Shown here piece by piece: positions 24,065-32,219 of a stretch of 32,480 bases of DNA (position 1 is its first letter; every line of letters begins with the position of its first letter). The notes beneath the pieces were generated by a model. It was not told where the DNA came from. It made no database searches and was given only the letters and a program-made list of their open reading frames with translations. The stretch is from JADKFD01 sp050250665. GTDB taxonomy: Bacteria; Pseudomonadota; Gammaproteobacteria; Xanthomonadales; SZUA-5. Location: positions 1-32,480 of the forward strand of contig JBFWOF010000062.1 of NCBI GenBank assembly GCA_050250665.1, written 5' to 3'. The translations under genes and the position numbers were made by a program.

Positions 24065-24286
24065 ATGGGCACGTGGAGTATTGGTCACTGGCTGATCGTG
24101 CTGGTGGTGGTGTTGGTGGTATTCGGTACCAAGCGCTTGCGCAACGTCGGCACGGACCTTGGTGCGGCCATCAAGGGCTTCAAGCAGGGCCTGGCCGAAG
24201 GTAACGACCCGGCCAAGCTGGAAGCAGATCCCAAGCCCGTGGCCAAGGCCGAAGAGGCCGAGAAAGAGCCGGCCCAGAAGAACTGA
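24065..24286 (+). CDS. tatA: Twin-arginine translocase subunit TatA
   Basis: TatA oligomerises to form the protein-conducting element of the Tat system, which exports folded proteins bearing RR signal peptides. The 73-residue product has the short N-terminal helix (WSIGHWLIVLVVVLVVF), the FGTKRL hinge, the amphipathic helix NVGTDLGAAIKGFKQGLAEG and a charged tail. GGAG precedes the ATG. It is the first gene of tatABC. Confidence 0.96.
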   Translation: MGTWSIGHWLIVLVVVLVVFGTKRLRNVGTDLGAAIKGFKQGLAEGNDPAKLEADPKPVAKAEEAEKEPAQKN

Positions 24287-24294
24287 GCACGGCC

Positions 24295-24597
24295 GTGTTC
24301 GACGTCGGCTTCTCCGAATTGATGCTGATCGCGCTGGTGGCCCTGGTAGTACTGGGCCCGGAGCGACTTCCGGGCGCGGCGCGCACCGTAGGTGCGCTGC
24401 TGCGCAAGGCGCGCAGCAGCTTCGAGTCGGTCAAGGCCGAGGTGGAACGGGAGGTGCGCGATGAAGAACTCAAGCGCGTCCTCAAGAACATGCCGCAGCC
24501 CTCGGAAACCCTGCGCAGCGTGACCGAGCCGCTGGAACAGCAAGCCCGGGAAATCCGCGATTCACTGAAGAGTGTGGACGATGCAACCCGCCGCTGA
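24295..24597 (+). CDS. tatB: Twin-arginine translocase subunit TatB
   Basis: TatB pairs with TatC to recognise twin-arginine signal peptides. The 100-residue product starts at GTG with MFDVGFSELMLIALVALVVLGPERLP, where the Glu in the helix and the GPERLP hinge are diagnostic of TatB rather than TatA. The amphipathic helix with KARSSFESVKAEVEREVRDEELKR follows. It is somewhat short compared with E. coli TatB, with a reduced C-terminal tail. It lies 8 bases behind tatA and overlaps tatC by 17 bases. Confidence 0.95.
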   Translation: MFDVGFSELMLIALVALVVLGPERLPGAARTVGALLRKARSSFESVKAEVEREVRDEELKRVLKNMPQPSETLRSVTEPLEQQAREIRDSLKSVDDATRR

Positions 24598-25339
24598 CGA
24601 TGACGACGGCGGCCAGGGCTTTCTTTCGCATCTGGTTGAGCTCCGCACCCGCCTGCTACGCGCAGTGGCGGCCTGGCTGATAGTGGCGCTGGCTTTGATT
24701 CCATTCGGCAATCGTCTGTACACGATGCTGGCTGTGCCCTTCCGCCAGACCCTGCCGGAAGGTGCGCAGATGATCGCCATTGATCCGGCCTCGCCTTTCT
24801 TCACGCCGCTGAAGCTCAGCTTCTTTGTGGCACTGATTGCCGCGATGCCCTTCGTGATCTACCAGCTGTGGGCATTTGTGGCCCCAGGACTGTACCGCCA
24901 CGAACAGAAGCTGGCAGTACCGCTGCTGATCTCCAGTACCCTGCTGTTCTATCTGGGTTGCGCCTTCGCCTATTTCCTGGTGCTGCCCACGGTATTCGGC
25001 TTCATGCAGGCCATCGCACCCGACGGCGTGTCGGTGATGACCGACATCACTCGCTATCTGGACTTCGTGCTGGTGATTTTCCTGGCTTTCGGCATCACTT
25101 TTGAAGTACCGGTGGCCACGGTGATTCTGGTGGCGCTGGGCTGGGTCACCGTGCCGCAGCTGAAGGCCTCACGTTCCTACGTGGTGGTCGGCGCCTTCGT
25201 CGTCGCCGCCGTGCTGACGCCGCCCGATGTGGTCAGCCAGCTGATGCTGGCGATACCGATGTGCATCCTCTACGAGATCGGCATCGTCGCCGCCGGCCTG
25301 GTGGCCAAGCCGCCCGCCAAGGACGCACCCGCAGCGTAG
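24581..25339 (+). CDS. tatC: Twin-arginine translocase subunit TatC
   Basis: TatC is the six-helix membrane receptor for twin-arginine signal peptides. The 252-residue product shows FLSHLVELRTRLLRA in the cytoplasmic N terminus, where the conserved Glu contacts the signal peptide. It also has PFFTPLKLSFFVALIAAMPFVIYQLWAFVAPGLY, YFLVLPTVFGFM, and the late helices with FGITFEVPVATVILV and RSYVVVGAFVVAAVLTPPDVVSQLMLAIPMCILYEIG. The ATG at 24581 is preferred; a GTG at 24572 would add three residues. It is the last gene of the operon; the next gene is convergent. Confidence 0.97.
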   Translation: MQPAADDDDGGQGFLSHLVELRTRLLRAVAAWLIVALALIPFGNRLYTMLAVPFRQTLPEGAQMIAIDPASPFFTPLKLSFFVALIAAMPFVIYQLWAFVAPGLYRHEQKLAVPLLISSTLLFYLGCAFAYFLVLPTVFGFMQAIAPDGVSVMTDITRYLDFVLVIFLAFGITFEVPVATVILVALGWVTVPQLKASRSYVVVGAFVVAAVLTPPDVVSQLMLAIPMCILYEIGIVAAGLVAKPPAKDAPAA

Positions 25340-25472
25340 GGTGGATCCTTCGCTGCAGGCGACGAAACCACCGGCCTCCTGAAGCCACCGCTGGATTGAA
25401 CGGCGGAATCCGCCTTCAGACATCTCTGCCAATGGCAGGAGCTCGGCAGGCGGGTTCCCTTCGATTCACCCG

Positions 25473-26156
25473 TCACGCCGGCGGCGGCGGCGGCGAGTCG
25501 ACCGGCCCGGGGCCATTGGGCACCAGCTCGGTGTCACCGTAGATCTCGGCATAGGCCTCGTAGGCCGCTCCCAGCAGCACCGGAATCATCACCAGCAAGC
25601 CCAGACCGACCGGGATGATCGCGATCACCGTGAGGATGATGCAGGCGATCCAGAACACGATCACGGCCGGCAGGTTGGCGAGCACGCCATCGAAACTGGA
25701 CTTGAGTGCCACCGGCGCTTCCTGATCGCGGAACAGCACCAACGGAACGGCGAAATAGGTCAGTGCCAGCACCGTAACCCCGATCAGACCACTGATCAGC
25801 CAGCCGAAAAAGCCGCCGGGCAACGTCGCGCGCAGCAGCTCGCCCAGGGTGGGCACCAGAGCCACGATGGCCAGATGCACCATCTTGTCCTGGTTGCCGA
25901 AGGCGCTCCAGAGATCGTCGAATTGCATCAGCCGTCCGCCGGCCGAGCCGCGCACGCTGATCAGCATGCCCGAGTAGAGGAAGGTGACCAGGATCGGCGC
26001 CAGCAGAGCGCCCAGCCAGGGCACCAGACGCACGACGATGACCATCAGCAGCGATACGAAGACCATGCCGATCAGCAAGGGCCCTCCGGACTTGAAGGCG
26101 GCCCAGCCACCCTGCAGCCAATTGATGCCGGCGCCTGCGTCTACGGTCTTGACCAT
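25473..26156 (-). CDS. BPSS1780-type integral membrane protein
   Basis: The 227-residue product is mostly hydrophobic, with about five or six helices. It begins with a short soluble segment MVKTVDAGAGINWLQGGWAAF and contains FLYSGMLISVRGSAGGRLMQFDDLWSAF and a final helix pair. The N-terminal 'W-GW--F' pattern followed by membrane helices resembles the BPSS1780 family of proteobacterial membrane proteins of unknown function, also described as having DUF2189-like topology. It ends in a Pro-rich tail (SPPPPPA). GGAGG lies seven bases before the ATG at 26156. It is divergent from the membrane protein gene at 26311. Confidence 0.75.
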   Translation of the reverse strand: MVKTVDAGAGINWLQGGWAAFKSGGPLLIGMVFVSLLMVIVVRLVPWLGALLAPILVTFLYSGMLISVRGSAGGRLMQFDDLWSAFGNQDKMVHLAIVALVPTLGELLRATLPGGFFGWLISGLIGVTVLALTYFAVPLVLFRDQEAPVALKSSFDGVLANLPAVIVFWIACIILTVIAIIPVGLGLLVMIPVLLGAAYEAYAEIYGDTELVPNGPGPVDSPPPPPA

Positions 26157-26310
26157 GCTCGCGTCCTCCTGATATCCGGTCTGCAGGATAGCGCGGCCAG
26201 CGGAAGGCCGCAGTCCGCCATCGGTCATGCCGTGGGGCGCCGCCGTGTGAGAAATGGCGATCCGCGCTAACATGAGGTTACTGAGGTTTTCAATCAGGGA
26301 GCAGCGAGCC

Positions 26311-27021
26311 ATGAGCGATACACCCGAACAGACGCCGCAGAATCCGCCGCCGGCGCAACCCGAAGCCAACTCCGATTCCGCTTCCCAAACCCGTGCCGAC
26401 TATCAGCGCGCCGCGCAGGAAGCCATGAACAAGGCCCAGGCTGCTGCCAAGGACGCCTTCGCCACCTTCCGAAAACTGATCTACAACCCGGTGGGCGCCC
26501 TGCCCGAAGCCTATCGCGATCTTGAGGCGCCACAGGCCATCGGCGTCGGCCTGGTTTTCGCTGTCGTTGCTGTTGTCTGCCTGCTGGTCAGCGGCGGCGG
26601 CGCGCTGTCGATGGTGGGCGGCGGCATGATGTCCATGGGCTTCAAGGGCTTCCTGGTCGGCCTCGGCACCACGCTCGGCGCTGCGGTGGGCATCGGCGCC
26701 GGCAGCTGGCTGTCACGCCTGATCTTCCGCGGTGAAGGCAATCTGGCCTTCGACATCTTCATCGGCGGCGCCGCGCTGCTGCCCATCGGCCTCGGCACTC
26801 TGGTGACCTATCTGCTCAGCGTGGTTGGTATCGGCGGGCCCATCGGCCAACTGCCGCTGCTCGTGGGCATGAGCTTGATGGTGCTGGTGGTGTTCACCGG
26901 GCTGGCGCGCGTCGCCGGCATCAAGGAAGGACTGGCCAGTTACCTCGTCGCCGGCGTGCTGGCGGTGGGCATGCTGGTGGCCTATCTGATGACCCGCCTG
27001 ATGGTCGGAATGCTGTACTGA
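26311..27021 (+). CDS. Yip1-like multi-pass membrane protein, function unknown
   Basis: The 236-residue product has a hydrophilic N-terminal third rich in Gln/Pro/Ala, with an Ala-rich helical stretch (QEAMNKAQAAAKDAFATF). A region with about five membrane helices follows, including one with Gly/Met-rich GGGMMSMGFKGFLVG, then FRGEGNLAFDIFIGGAALLPIG, and GMLVAYLMTRLMVGMLY at the end. The layout of helices after a soluble segment is like Yip1-domain proteins, but I do not recognise a specific family. AGGGAG precedes the ATG at 26311. The divergent membrane gene at 26156 shares the 154-base upstream gap. Confidence 0.7.
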   Translation: MSDTPEQTPQNPPPAQPEANSDSASQTRADYQRAAQEAMNKAQAAAKDAFATFRKLIYNPVGALPEAYRDLEAPQAIGVGLVFAVVAVVCLLVSGGGALSMVGGGMMSMGFKGFLVGLGTTLGAAVGIGAGSWLSRLIFRGEGNLAFDIFIGGAALLPIGLGTLVTYLLSVVGIGGPIGQLPLLVGMSLMVLVVFTGLARVAGIKEGLASYLVAGVLAVGMLVAYLMTRLMVGMLY

Positions 27022-27023
27022 CA

Positions 27024-27044
27024 GGGGCACGGGGCACGGGGCAC
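27024..27044. repeat. Three GGGGCAC heptamers
   Basis: Three perfect GGGGCAC units start three bases after the preceding stop codon. The sequence is the reverse complement of the heptamer array at 205-248. Confidence 0.85.
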
Positions 27045-27107
27045 GGGAAAGGCTCGCAGACCGCGACCTGGACTCAGGCCCTCCGACCCAAGACGCCTGC
27101 GCGTTTT

Positions 27108-27178
27108 CTGTAGGAGCGCCCTTGCGGCGCGACCGAGGGCTCAAGGCACTCCGGTCGCGACGCGAGGTCGCTCCTACA
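27108..27178. repeat. REP palindrome, copy 2
   Basis: The left arm at 27108-27134 is identical over 27 bases to that of copy 1 at 6705. The right arm (27153-27178, ending CGCTCCTACAA) also matches, while the 18-base centre differs. Conserved arms around a variable loop show that the arms, not the loop, are under constraint or recently mobile. Confidence 0.85.
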
Positions 27179-27320
27179 AGCCTGGATGAACGGCAAGCGC
27201 CTCCTCGCCATCATCACCAACCGAATCCAGCACATAGTCGATGACCTTGATGCCGAACAGATCATGGTCGACGCGCTCACTGATCGGCCTCACCACCAGA
27301 ATCACTGGCGGGTAGACGTC
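27174..27320 (-). other. Coding-like open stretch ending inside the REP arm (possible gene remnant)
   Basis: Read on the minus strand, this stretch gives a peptide of normal composition (LDVYPPVILVVRPISERV, then DHDLFGIKVIDYVLDSVGDD and GEEALAVHPGL) with GC-ending codons. Its stop codon lies in the right arm of the REP palindrome. No start codon with a ribosome-binding site is evident, although a GTG at about 27291 could serve. The opposite strand also has a 63-codon open frame (27186-27377) with coding-like third positions, so strand is uncertain. It could be a truncated gene or a recurrent intergenic element. I do not recognise the protein. Confidence 0.25.
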
Positions 27321-27342
27321 CAGGCTGGCAGCTGCTCTGGAG

Positions 27343-27361
27343 GGCGCCGCGCTGCGGCGCC
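27343..27361. other. GC-rich perfect hairpin
   Basis: GGCGCCGC (27343-27350) and GCGGCGCC (27354-27361) pair perfectly around a three-base GCT loop, with a short GCTTTGTCT following on the plus strand. It may be a REP-like element or a weak plus-strand terminator. Confidence 0.5.
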
Positions 27362-27385
27362 GCTTTGTCTGGTCTGAAGAAGAGC

Positions 27386-27405
27386 GGCCGCGCAGACGCG
27401 CGGCC
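27386..27405 (-). terminator. Likely terminator downstream of the PilB-like gene
   Basis: GGCCGCGC and GCGCGGCC form a perfect 8-bp stem with an AGAC loop. On the minus strand it is followed by the T-rich GCTCTTCTTC. It starts about 30 bases after the stop codon of the minus-strand ATPase gene. Confidence 0.6.
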
Positions 27406-27435
27406 CTCCTCAAAAAGCCGCCCCGCGCCCCGCCA

Positions 27436-29277
27436 CTAATCAATCGGCGGCAACACCCCAAGCACTTCCTCCACCGTGGTCAGGCCGCGGGCGACGTGCA
27501 TGGCGGCGGACAGGCGCAGCGGGCGCATGCCTTCCTTGAGGGCGGCTTCGCTGAATTTGGCGAGTTCGATGCTGGGGTTGATCATGGCTCGCAGGGTCGG
27601 CGAGATGCGGAACATCTCGTAGATGCCGGTACGGCCCAGGAAGCCGGTCTTGCGGCATTCCATGCAGCCTACCGGGGCGCCCACGCGCTTGGGCACCTCG
27701 GCGCGCCAGGGGTGGCACAGGGCCTTCCAGCGGGGCTCGTCGACCTTGGCGTTCAGGCGCTTGCAGTGCGGGCACAGGGTGCGCACCAGACGCTGGGCCA
27801 TGATGCCGACGATGGTGCCCTGCAACAGATAGTAGGGCGCGCCCAGATCCATCAGCCGCTGGATGGCGCTGGGGGCATCGTTGGTGTGCAGCGTGGACAG
27901 CACCAGATGACCGGTCAGGGCCGCCTGGATGGCCATTTGTGCGGTTTCCAGATCGCGGATTTCGCCAACCATGATGATGTCCGGATCCTGGCGCAGCAGC
28001 GTGCGCACGCCTTCGGCGAAGCCGAGGTCGATGTTGTGCTGCACTTGCATCTGATTGAATTCGGGCGAGACCATTTCGATCGGGTCTTCGACCGTGCAGA
28101 CATTGATCTCGGGGGTCGCCAGCCGCTTCAGCGTCGAATACAGCGTGGTGGTTTTGCCCGAGCCGGTGGGTCCGGTGACCAGCACGATGCCGTGCGGCAC
28201 CGCGATCATGTCTTCCCAGAGCTTGCCCTCACGCTCGGAGAAGCCGAGCTGGGCGAATTCCTTGACCACGATGTCGGGGTCGAAGATACGCATGACCACC
28301 TTCTCGCCAAAAGCCGTGGGCATGGTCGACAGGCGCATTTCCACTTCGCGGCCCGAGGGGCTGCGGGCTTTCAGGCGGCCATCCTGCGGCCGCCGCTTTT
28401 CGGCCAGGTCCATGCGCCCCAGCACCTTGATGCGGGCGGTCACGCCGGTCATCACCGGCGTCGGCAACTCGAAGGTCTTGTGCATCACGCCGTCGATGCG
28501 AAAACGCACGTTGGAGGTCTCGCGGCGCGGCTCCAGGTGAATGTCGCTGGCGCGCTGCTCGAAGGCGTATTGCAGCAGCCAGTCGACGATCTGGACGATG
28601 TGCTGGTCGTCGGCGCCGAGGTTGGCGCTCTTGCCCAGCTCCAGCAGCTGCTCGAAGTTGATGATCTTGGCGCCGAACTCGCGGGTGTTGTCCTTGGCAT
28701 CCTTGGCCTTGCGGACACTGCGGGTGACGCCGTAGAACTCCATCAAGAAGCGCGAGACGTCGAGCGGATTGGCAACGACGCACTTCAGTTCCTTGCGCAG
28801 GATGTGCGCGAGGTCCGGCCGCCAGCTGTCGATCATCGGCTCGCTGGTGGCAAAGACCACCTCGTCGGCGGTGACCGATACCGGCAGGATCTTGTAGCGC
28901 TGGGCATAGGCCTGACCGATGACCTCGGTGACTTCGCCCATCTTGATCTTCATCGGATCGATCTTGAAATAGGGCAAACCGGCCTGCTCGGCCAGCCATT
29001 CAGTGAGCGATTCGAGCGTCAGGGTCTTGCTGGGATCGCGCTGATCCTTGAACTTGAGATTGGCGATGATGACCAGGGGATTCAGATCAAGCCGGCCGCT
29101 TCCGGAGCGCGCGTCCATGACCACGCGCTCCGAATCTTCGGCACTCAGCAAGCCGTCTTCGATCAGCGCCGCAGCCACTTGCGACAGCACCAGCTTGTGG
29201 TTCGGCGTGAAGCGCGGCGGCTTTTCCGAGGAGATCTCGAAAGTGGCCGGGGTGCCGGAAGTAATTGCGGTAGCCAT
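27436..29277 (-). CDS. PilB/GspE-family secretion or pilus ATPase
   Basis: This family powers type IV pilus extension or type II secretion from the cytoplasmic face of the membrane. The 613-residue product has an N-terminal MshEN-like region (about 50-200), the ASDIHLEP Asp box (243-250), Walker A GPTGSGKTT (369-377), and Walker B with DPDIIMVGEIRD (431-442). A His box LSTLHTNDA and a tetracysteine zinc site (Cys502, Cys505, Cys538, Cys541; LCPHCK and GCMECR) follow. The ATG at 29277 is used; the frame opens at a TTG 24 bases upstream. No pilin, PilC/GspF or PilD gene accompanies it here, so which machine it drives cannot be decided. The N-terminal Arg/Lys/Asp insert around 190-205 is unusual. 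Confidence 0.92.
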   Translation of the reverse strand: MATAITSGTPATFEISSEKPPRFTPNHKLVLSQVAAALIEDGLLSAEDSERVVMDARSGSGRLDLNPLVIIANLKFKDQRDPSKTLTLESLTEWLAEQAGLPYFKIDPMKIKMGEVTEVIGQAYAQRYKILPVSVTADEVVFATSEPMIDSWRPDLAHILRKELKCVVANPLDVSRFLMEFYGVTRSVRKAKDAKDNTREFGAKIINFEQLLELGKSANLGADDQHIVQIVDWLLQYAFEQRASDIHLEPRRETSNVRFRIDGVMHKTFELPTPVMTGVTARIKVLGRMDLAEKRRPQDGRLKARSPSGREVEMRLSTMPTAFGEKVVMRIFDPDIVVKEFAQLGFSEREGKLWEDMIAVPHGIVLVTGPTGSGKTTTLYSTLKRLATPEINVCTVEDPIEMVSPEFNQMQVQHNIDLGFAEGVRTLLRQDPDIIMVGEIRDLETAQMAIQAALTGHLVLSTLHTNDAPSAIQRLMDLGAPYYLLQGTIVGIMAQRLVRTLCPHCKRLNAKVDEPRWKALCHPWRAEVPKRVGAPVGCMECRKTGFLGRTGIYEMFRISPTLRAMINPSIELAKFSEAALKEGMRPLRLSAAMHVARGLTTVEEVLGVLPPID

Positions 29278-29427
29278 GACTTGCGCTCGAACTGATGGCA
29301 AGCTTGCATCCTAACCCGTCAGGCGCGAAGGGCGTGCGTCCGGCAACACGCTTTGGCCCCTTGCCAACGTGCGCCGCCCCCTTGCCCGCCGGCAGCAACG
29401 ACCTCAATCCAGGCACGGAGAGTACTG

Positions 29428-29784
29428 ATGGGTAACCGGATCATCCAACGCTTTGACGTAGGTGCACGCATGTCGGAAATGAGCGTGTACAACGGCATCG
29501 CCCACCTGGCTGGCCAGATCGCCGATGACGCCAGCGCCGACATCGGCGGCCAGACCCGGCAGGTGCTGGCCGCCATCGACGGCCTGCTGGAACGCGCCGG
29601 CAGCGACAAGACCAAGATCCTGATGGCCCAGATCTTTCTCGCCGATCTGGCCGATTTTCCGGGCATGAACGCCGAGTGGGATGCCTGGGTAGCGCCCGGT
29701 CACACACCACCGCGCGCCACCGTGCAGGCGGCGCTGGCCAATCCGCAATGGCGTGTCGAGATTGTGGTGACGGCGGCGGTGTAG
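29428..29784 (+). CDS. RidA/YjgF/UK114 family protein
   Basis: RidA proteins are small trimers that hydrolyse reactive enamine/imine intermediates to keto acids and ammonia. The 118-residue product shows NGIAHLAGQIADDASADIGGQTRQVLAAIDGLL, then KTKILMAQIFLADLADFPGMNAEWDAWV, and PPRATVQAAL with Arg96 at the position of the conserved substrate-binding arginine. The C-terminal IEIVVTA-type motif reads VEIVVTAAV. These features fit the RidA family, probably a non-archetypal subgroup rather than RidA itself. GGAG lies nine bases before the ATG at 29428. It is convergent with pbpC and divergent from the PilB-like gene. Confidence 0.93.
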   Translation: MGNRIIQRFDVGARMSEMSVYNGIAHLAGQIADDASADIGGQTRQVLAAIDGLLERAGSDKTKILMAQIFLADLADFPGMNAEWDAWVAPGHTPPRATVQAALANPQWRVEIVVTAAV

Positions 29785-29816
29785 CGCGGGCGGGCACTGC
29801 GTGGGAGTCCCGGTCG

Positions 29817-32219
29817 CTACTTCTCCACCACCACTTCGACCTCGCGTTCGGCGGCGCGGCCGTGATCGTCCACCGCTCGCAGGCGATACCGCCCGGTGCC
29901 GGGCGGGGTCCAGTGCAGGGTGGCGCCGGCGGCGGCCTCGCCGAGGAAGCTGTTGCCGGCGAACCAGTAGAGCCGGCTGACATCGGCATCGCTGCTGGCC
30001 ATCAGTTCGATCTGGTTCTGGTCGGGACGGGACAGTCGCAGCGCATAGGCGGTGGCCCGCAGCGGTGAACTGATCTGCGGCGGGCTCCCTAGCCAGTGTT
30101 CGGCGCCGGCGCAATCGGCCCCGGACGGGGGCTTGCGCCGGGGCATGCCGGCGCGTTCGAAGACTTCGGCCAGATCGCTGGGCCAGAACTCGTAGACCTC
30201 GGTGCGCACCGTGGCCGGGTCGCGCTGGCCACAGACCGGTTTGCCGCTCAGCCGGTCGACCTGGATGCCGCGATGGATGCTGCTGACGCGGATCGGCGAG
30301 ACCCCCGGAATGAACCAGGTCTGGCCACGCTTGGGACACCAGGCATTGGGGAGTTCGCCCGAGGCCCGGCAGATTTCAACCCGGCGCAGATTCAGCGGCC
30401 AGCGCCGCGGCGGTTCGCTCAAGTCCACATGCGCCGCCTGCAGCGCATCGACGATGGAGAAGAACAGCGGCGCGGCCGCATCGACGCCGATCAGCGCCGG
30501 ATTGCCGCGACCGTCGAAGTTGCCCATCCACACCACCAGCACATAGGGTCCGACCAGACCGGCGCTCCAGGCATCGCGAAAGGCCCAGCTGGTGCCGGTT
30601 TTCCAGGCCACCCGCGGCGCGTCGGTCTGCGCCAGCGTGCTCAGGTCCGGACGTGGATTCCTGGCCAGCATGTCGCGCACCATGTAGGCCGCCTCGGCAC
30701 TGAGCAGAGCCCTGGATTCGCCTCCGGGGCTCTGGTCCAGCCAGCACAGCGGCCGCAGTTCACCGTCGTTGCCGAGCAGCGCATACAGCTGCGCCAGTTC
30801 CTCCATCGTCACTTCACCGCCGCCGAGCACCAGCGCCAGTCCATAGTGTTCGGCACTGGCCATGCGCGAAATCCCGGCACTGCGAAGGAATTCGTAGAAG
30901 CTGGGTTGCTTCAGTCTGGCGGCGACCAGTACTGCCGGGATGTTGCGCGAACGCACCAGGGCTTCGGTCGCGGTCACCGGGCCGAGGAAATGGCCGTCGA
31001 AATTCTCCGGTGTGAACGGCCCGAAGGCGCTCGGCACATCGCGCAACACGGTGGCCGGATGCAACACCCCCTGATCGATGGCCAGGCCGTAGATGAAGGG
31101 TTTCAGGGTGGAACCGGGCGAGCGCTTGGCGGCAGCGCCGTTGACCTGTCCGGCAATGGCGGCGTCGAAGTAGTCGGCCGACCCGACCAGCGCGCGCACG
31201 CCCATGTCGCGGGTGTCGACCAGCATCACCACGGCATTGTTCAGGCCCTTCTGGCGCCAGCGGCCCAGATGCGTGGCCACGCGCTGCTCGGCGATGCGCT
31301 GCAGTCGCAGATCCAGCGTGGTCGCGAGTACCGGCTGGGTGTCACCGCGACGCCAGCGCTCGGCCAGCACCCGCTCGACGAAATGGGGCGCCGCAAAGGG
31401 CAGCGCGCCGGGCGCGCGCAGGCGCAGCGGCAGTCCCATCAGGGCCTCATCAGCGGCGTCCACCGCCAGCGTGGCGCGATAGCGCTGGAACAGGCGGTCG
31501 CGTGCCGCCGTCAGCGCCGGGCCGATGACCGTGACGCTACCATCCTCGGCCAGCCGCCCGCGTCGCGCCGGCGCCTGTGGCAGCACGGCGAGCGTCAGCG
31601 CTTCCGGCAGGGTCAGCGCGGATGCCCGCTTGTCGAAATAGATCAGGCTGGCGGCGCCGGCACCTTCGATATTGCCGCCATAGGGCGCGAGGTTCAGATA
31701 GGCCTCGAGAATCTCATCCTTGCTGTAGCGCAGCTCCAGCCATAGGGCGTCGGCGATCTGCCGCAGCTTGCCGCGCGGCGTGCGCGTATCCAGCCGTCCC
31801 AGCAGCCGAGCCAGTTGCATGGTGACCGTGGAGCCGCCGATGCGTGCCTCGCCCGAGACATAGGTGCTCCAGGCACCGCGGGTCAGGCTCAGCGGGTTGA
31901 AGCCCGGATGCCAGCGAAACCAGGCGTCCTCATGCAGCAGCACCGCATCGACCAGCAGCGGCGACATCTGATCCAGCGGCTGCCACAGCCGATAGCGCTC
32001 GTCACTGGCCAGACTGAGGCGCAGCAACTGGCCATGACGATCGTAGACCGCCACCGACTGCGGCGCGTACAGCGACAGCGGCGGCTGCGGCAGGGCCTGC
32101 AGACCCAGCCGCAACAGCAGCCAGGCCAGCGCGACCAGGGTCGCCCCCAGGGTCCAGCGCAGCAGCCGGACTGGGACTGACCTTCGCCTTCGTGGTCGGT
32201 TTGCGGCGGCGGGCTTCAT
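29817..32219 (-). CDS. pbpC: Penicillin-binding protein 1C (bifunctional transglycosylase/transpeptidase)
   Basis: PbpC is an inner-membrane-anchored class A penicillin-binding protein that polymerises and cross-links peptidoglycan. The 800-residue product has a basic N terminus and an anchor at about 22-42. The GT51 transglycosylase domain follows, with catalytic Glu97 in LLHEDAWF and GGSTVTMQ at 128-135. The transpeptidase domain carries SxxK (Ser370-Lys373, SPGSTLKPF), SRN (424-426) and KTGT (540-543). The C-terminal region (about 710-800) is a beta-sandwich PBP1C-specific domain. All catalytic motifs are present. In many proteobacteria pbpC is next to an alpha-2-macroglobulin gene (yfhM); that neighbour, if present, lies beyond the window's right edge. 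Confidence 0.97.
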   Translation of the reverse strand: MKPAAANRPRRRRSVPVRLLRWTLGATLVALAWLLLRLGLQALPQPPLSLYAPQSVAVYDRHGQLLRLSLASDERYRLWQPLDQMSPLLVDAVLLHEDAWFRWHPGFNPLSLTRGAWSTYVSGEARIGGSTVTMQLARLLGRLDTRTPRGKLRQIADALWLELRYSKDEILEAYLNLAPYGGNIEGAGAASLIYFDKRASALTLPEALTLAVLPQAPARRGRLAEDGSVTVIGPALTAARDRLFQRYRATLAVDAADEALMGLPLRLRAPGALPFAAPHFVERVLAERWRRGDTQPVLATTLDLRLQRIAEQRVATHLGRWRQKGLNNAVVMLVDTRDMGVRALVGSADYFDAAIAGQVNGAAAKRSPGSTLKPFIYGLAIDQGVLHPATVLRDVPSAFGPFTPENFDGHFLGPVTATEALVRSRNIPAVLVAARLKQPSFYEFLRSAGISRMASAEHYGLALVLGGGEVTMEELAQLYALLGNDGELRPLCWLDQSPGGESRALLSAEAAYMVRDMLARNPRPDLSTLAQTDAPRVAWKTGTSWAFRDAWSAGLVGPYVLVVWMGNFDGRGNPALIGVDAAAPLFFSIVDALQAAHVDLSEPPRRWPLNLRRVEICRASGELPNAWCPKRGQTWFIPGVSPIRVSSIHRGIQVDRLSGKPVCGQRDPATVRTEVYEFWPSDLAEVFERAGMPRRKPPSGADCAGAEHWLGSPPQISSPLRATAYALRLSRPDQNQIELMASSDADVSRLYWFAGNSFLGEAAAGATLHWTPPGTGRYRLRAVDDHGRAAEREVEVVVEK

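Larger units (their letters stand above)
27022..27435. other. Repeat-rich intergenic region
   Basis: This gap contains the GGGGCAC array (27024-27044), a second REP palindrome (27108-27178), a coding-like stretch of unclear status (27174-27320), and two GC-rich hairpins (27343-27361 and 27386-27405). No gene can be named. Confidence 0.6.

Noticed and set aside
25402..25414. Short GGCGGA-A-TCCGCC palindrome after tatC
   Set aside because: The stem is only six bases with a one-base centre and no T-run, so it is not convincing as a terminator.
27496..29295. 599-codon plus-strand open frame opposite the PilB-like ATPase
   Set aside because: The minus strand carries all ATPase motifs; the plus frame is a shadow caused by GC-rich codons.
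30096..31745. 549-codon plus-strand open frame opposite pbpC
   Set aside because: The pbpC frame contains every catalytic motif; the opposite frame shows none.
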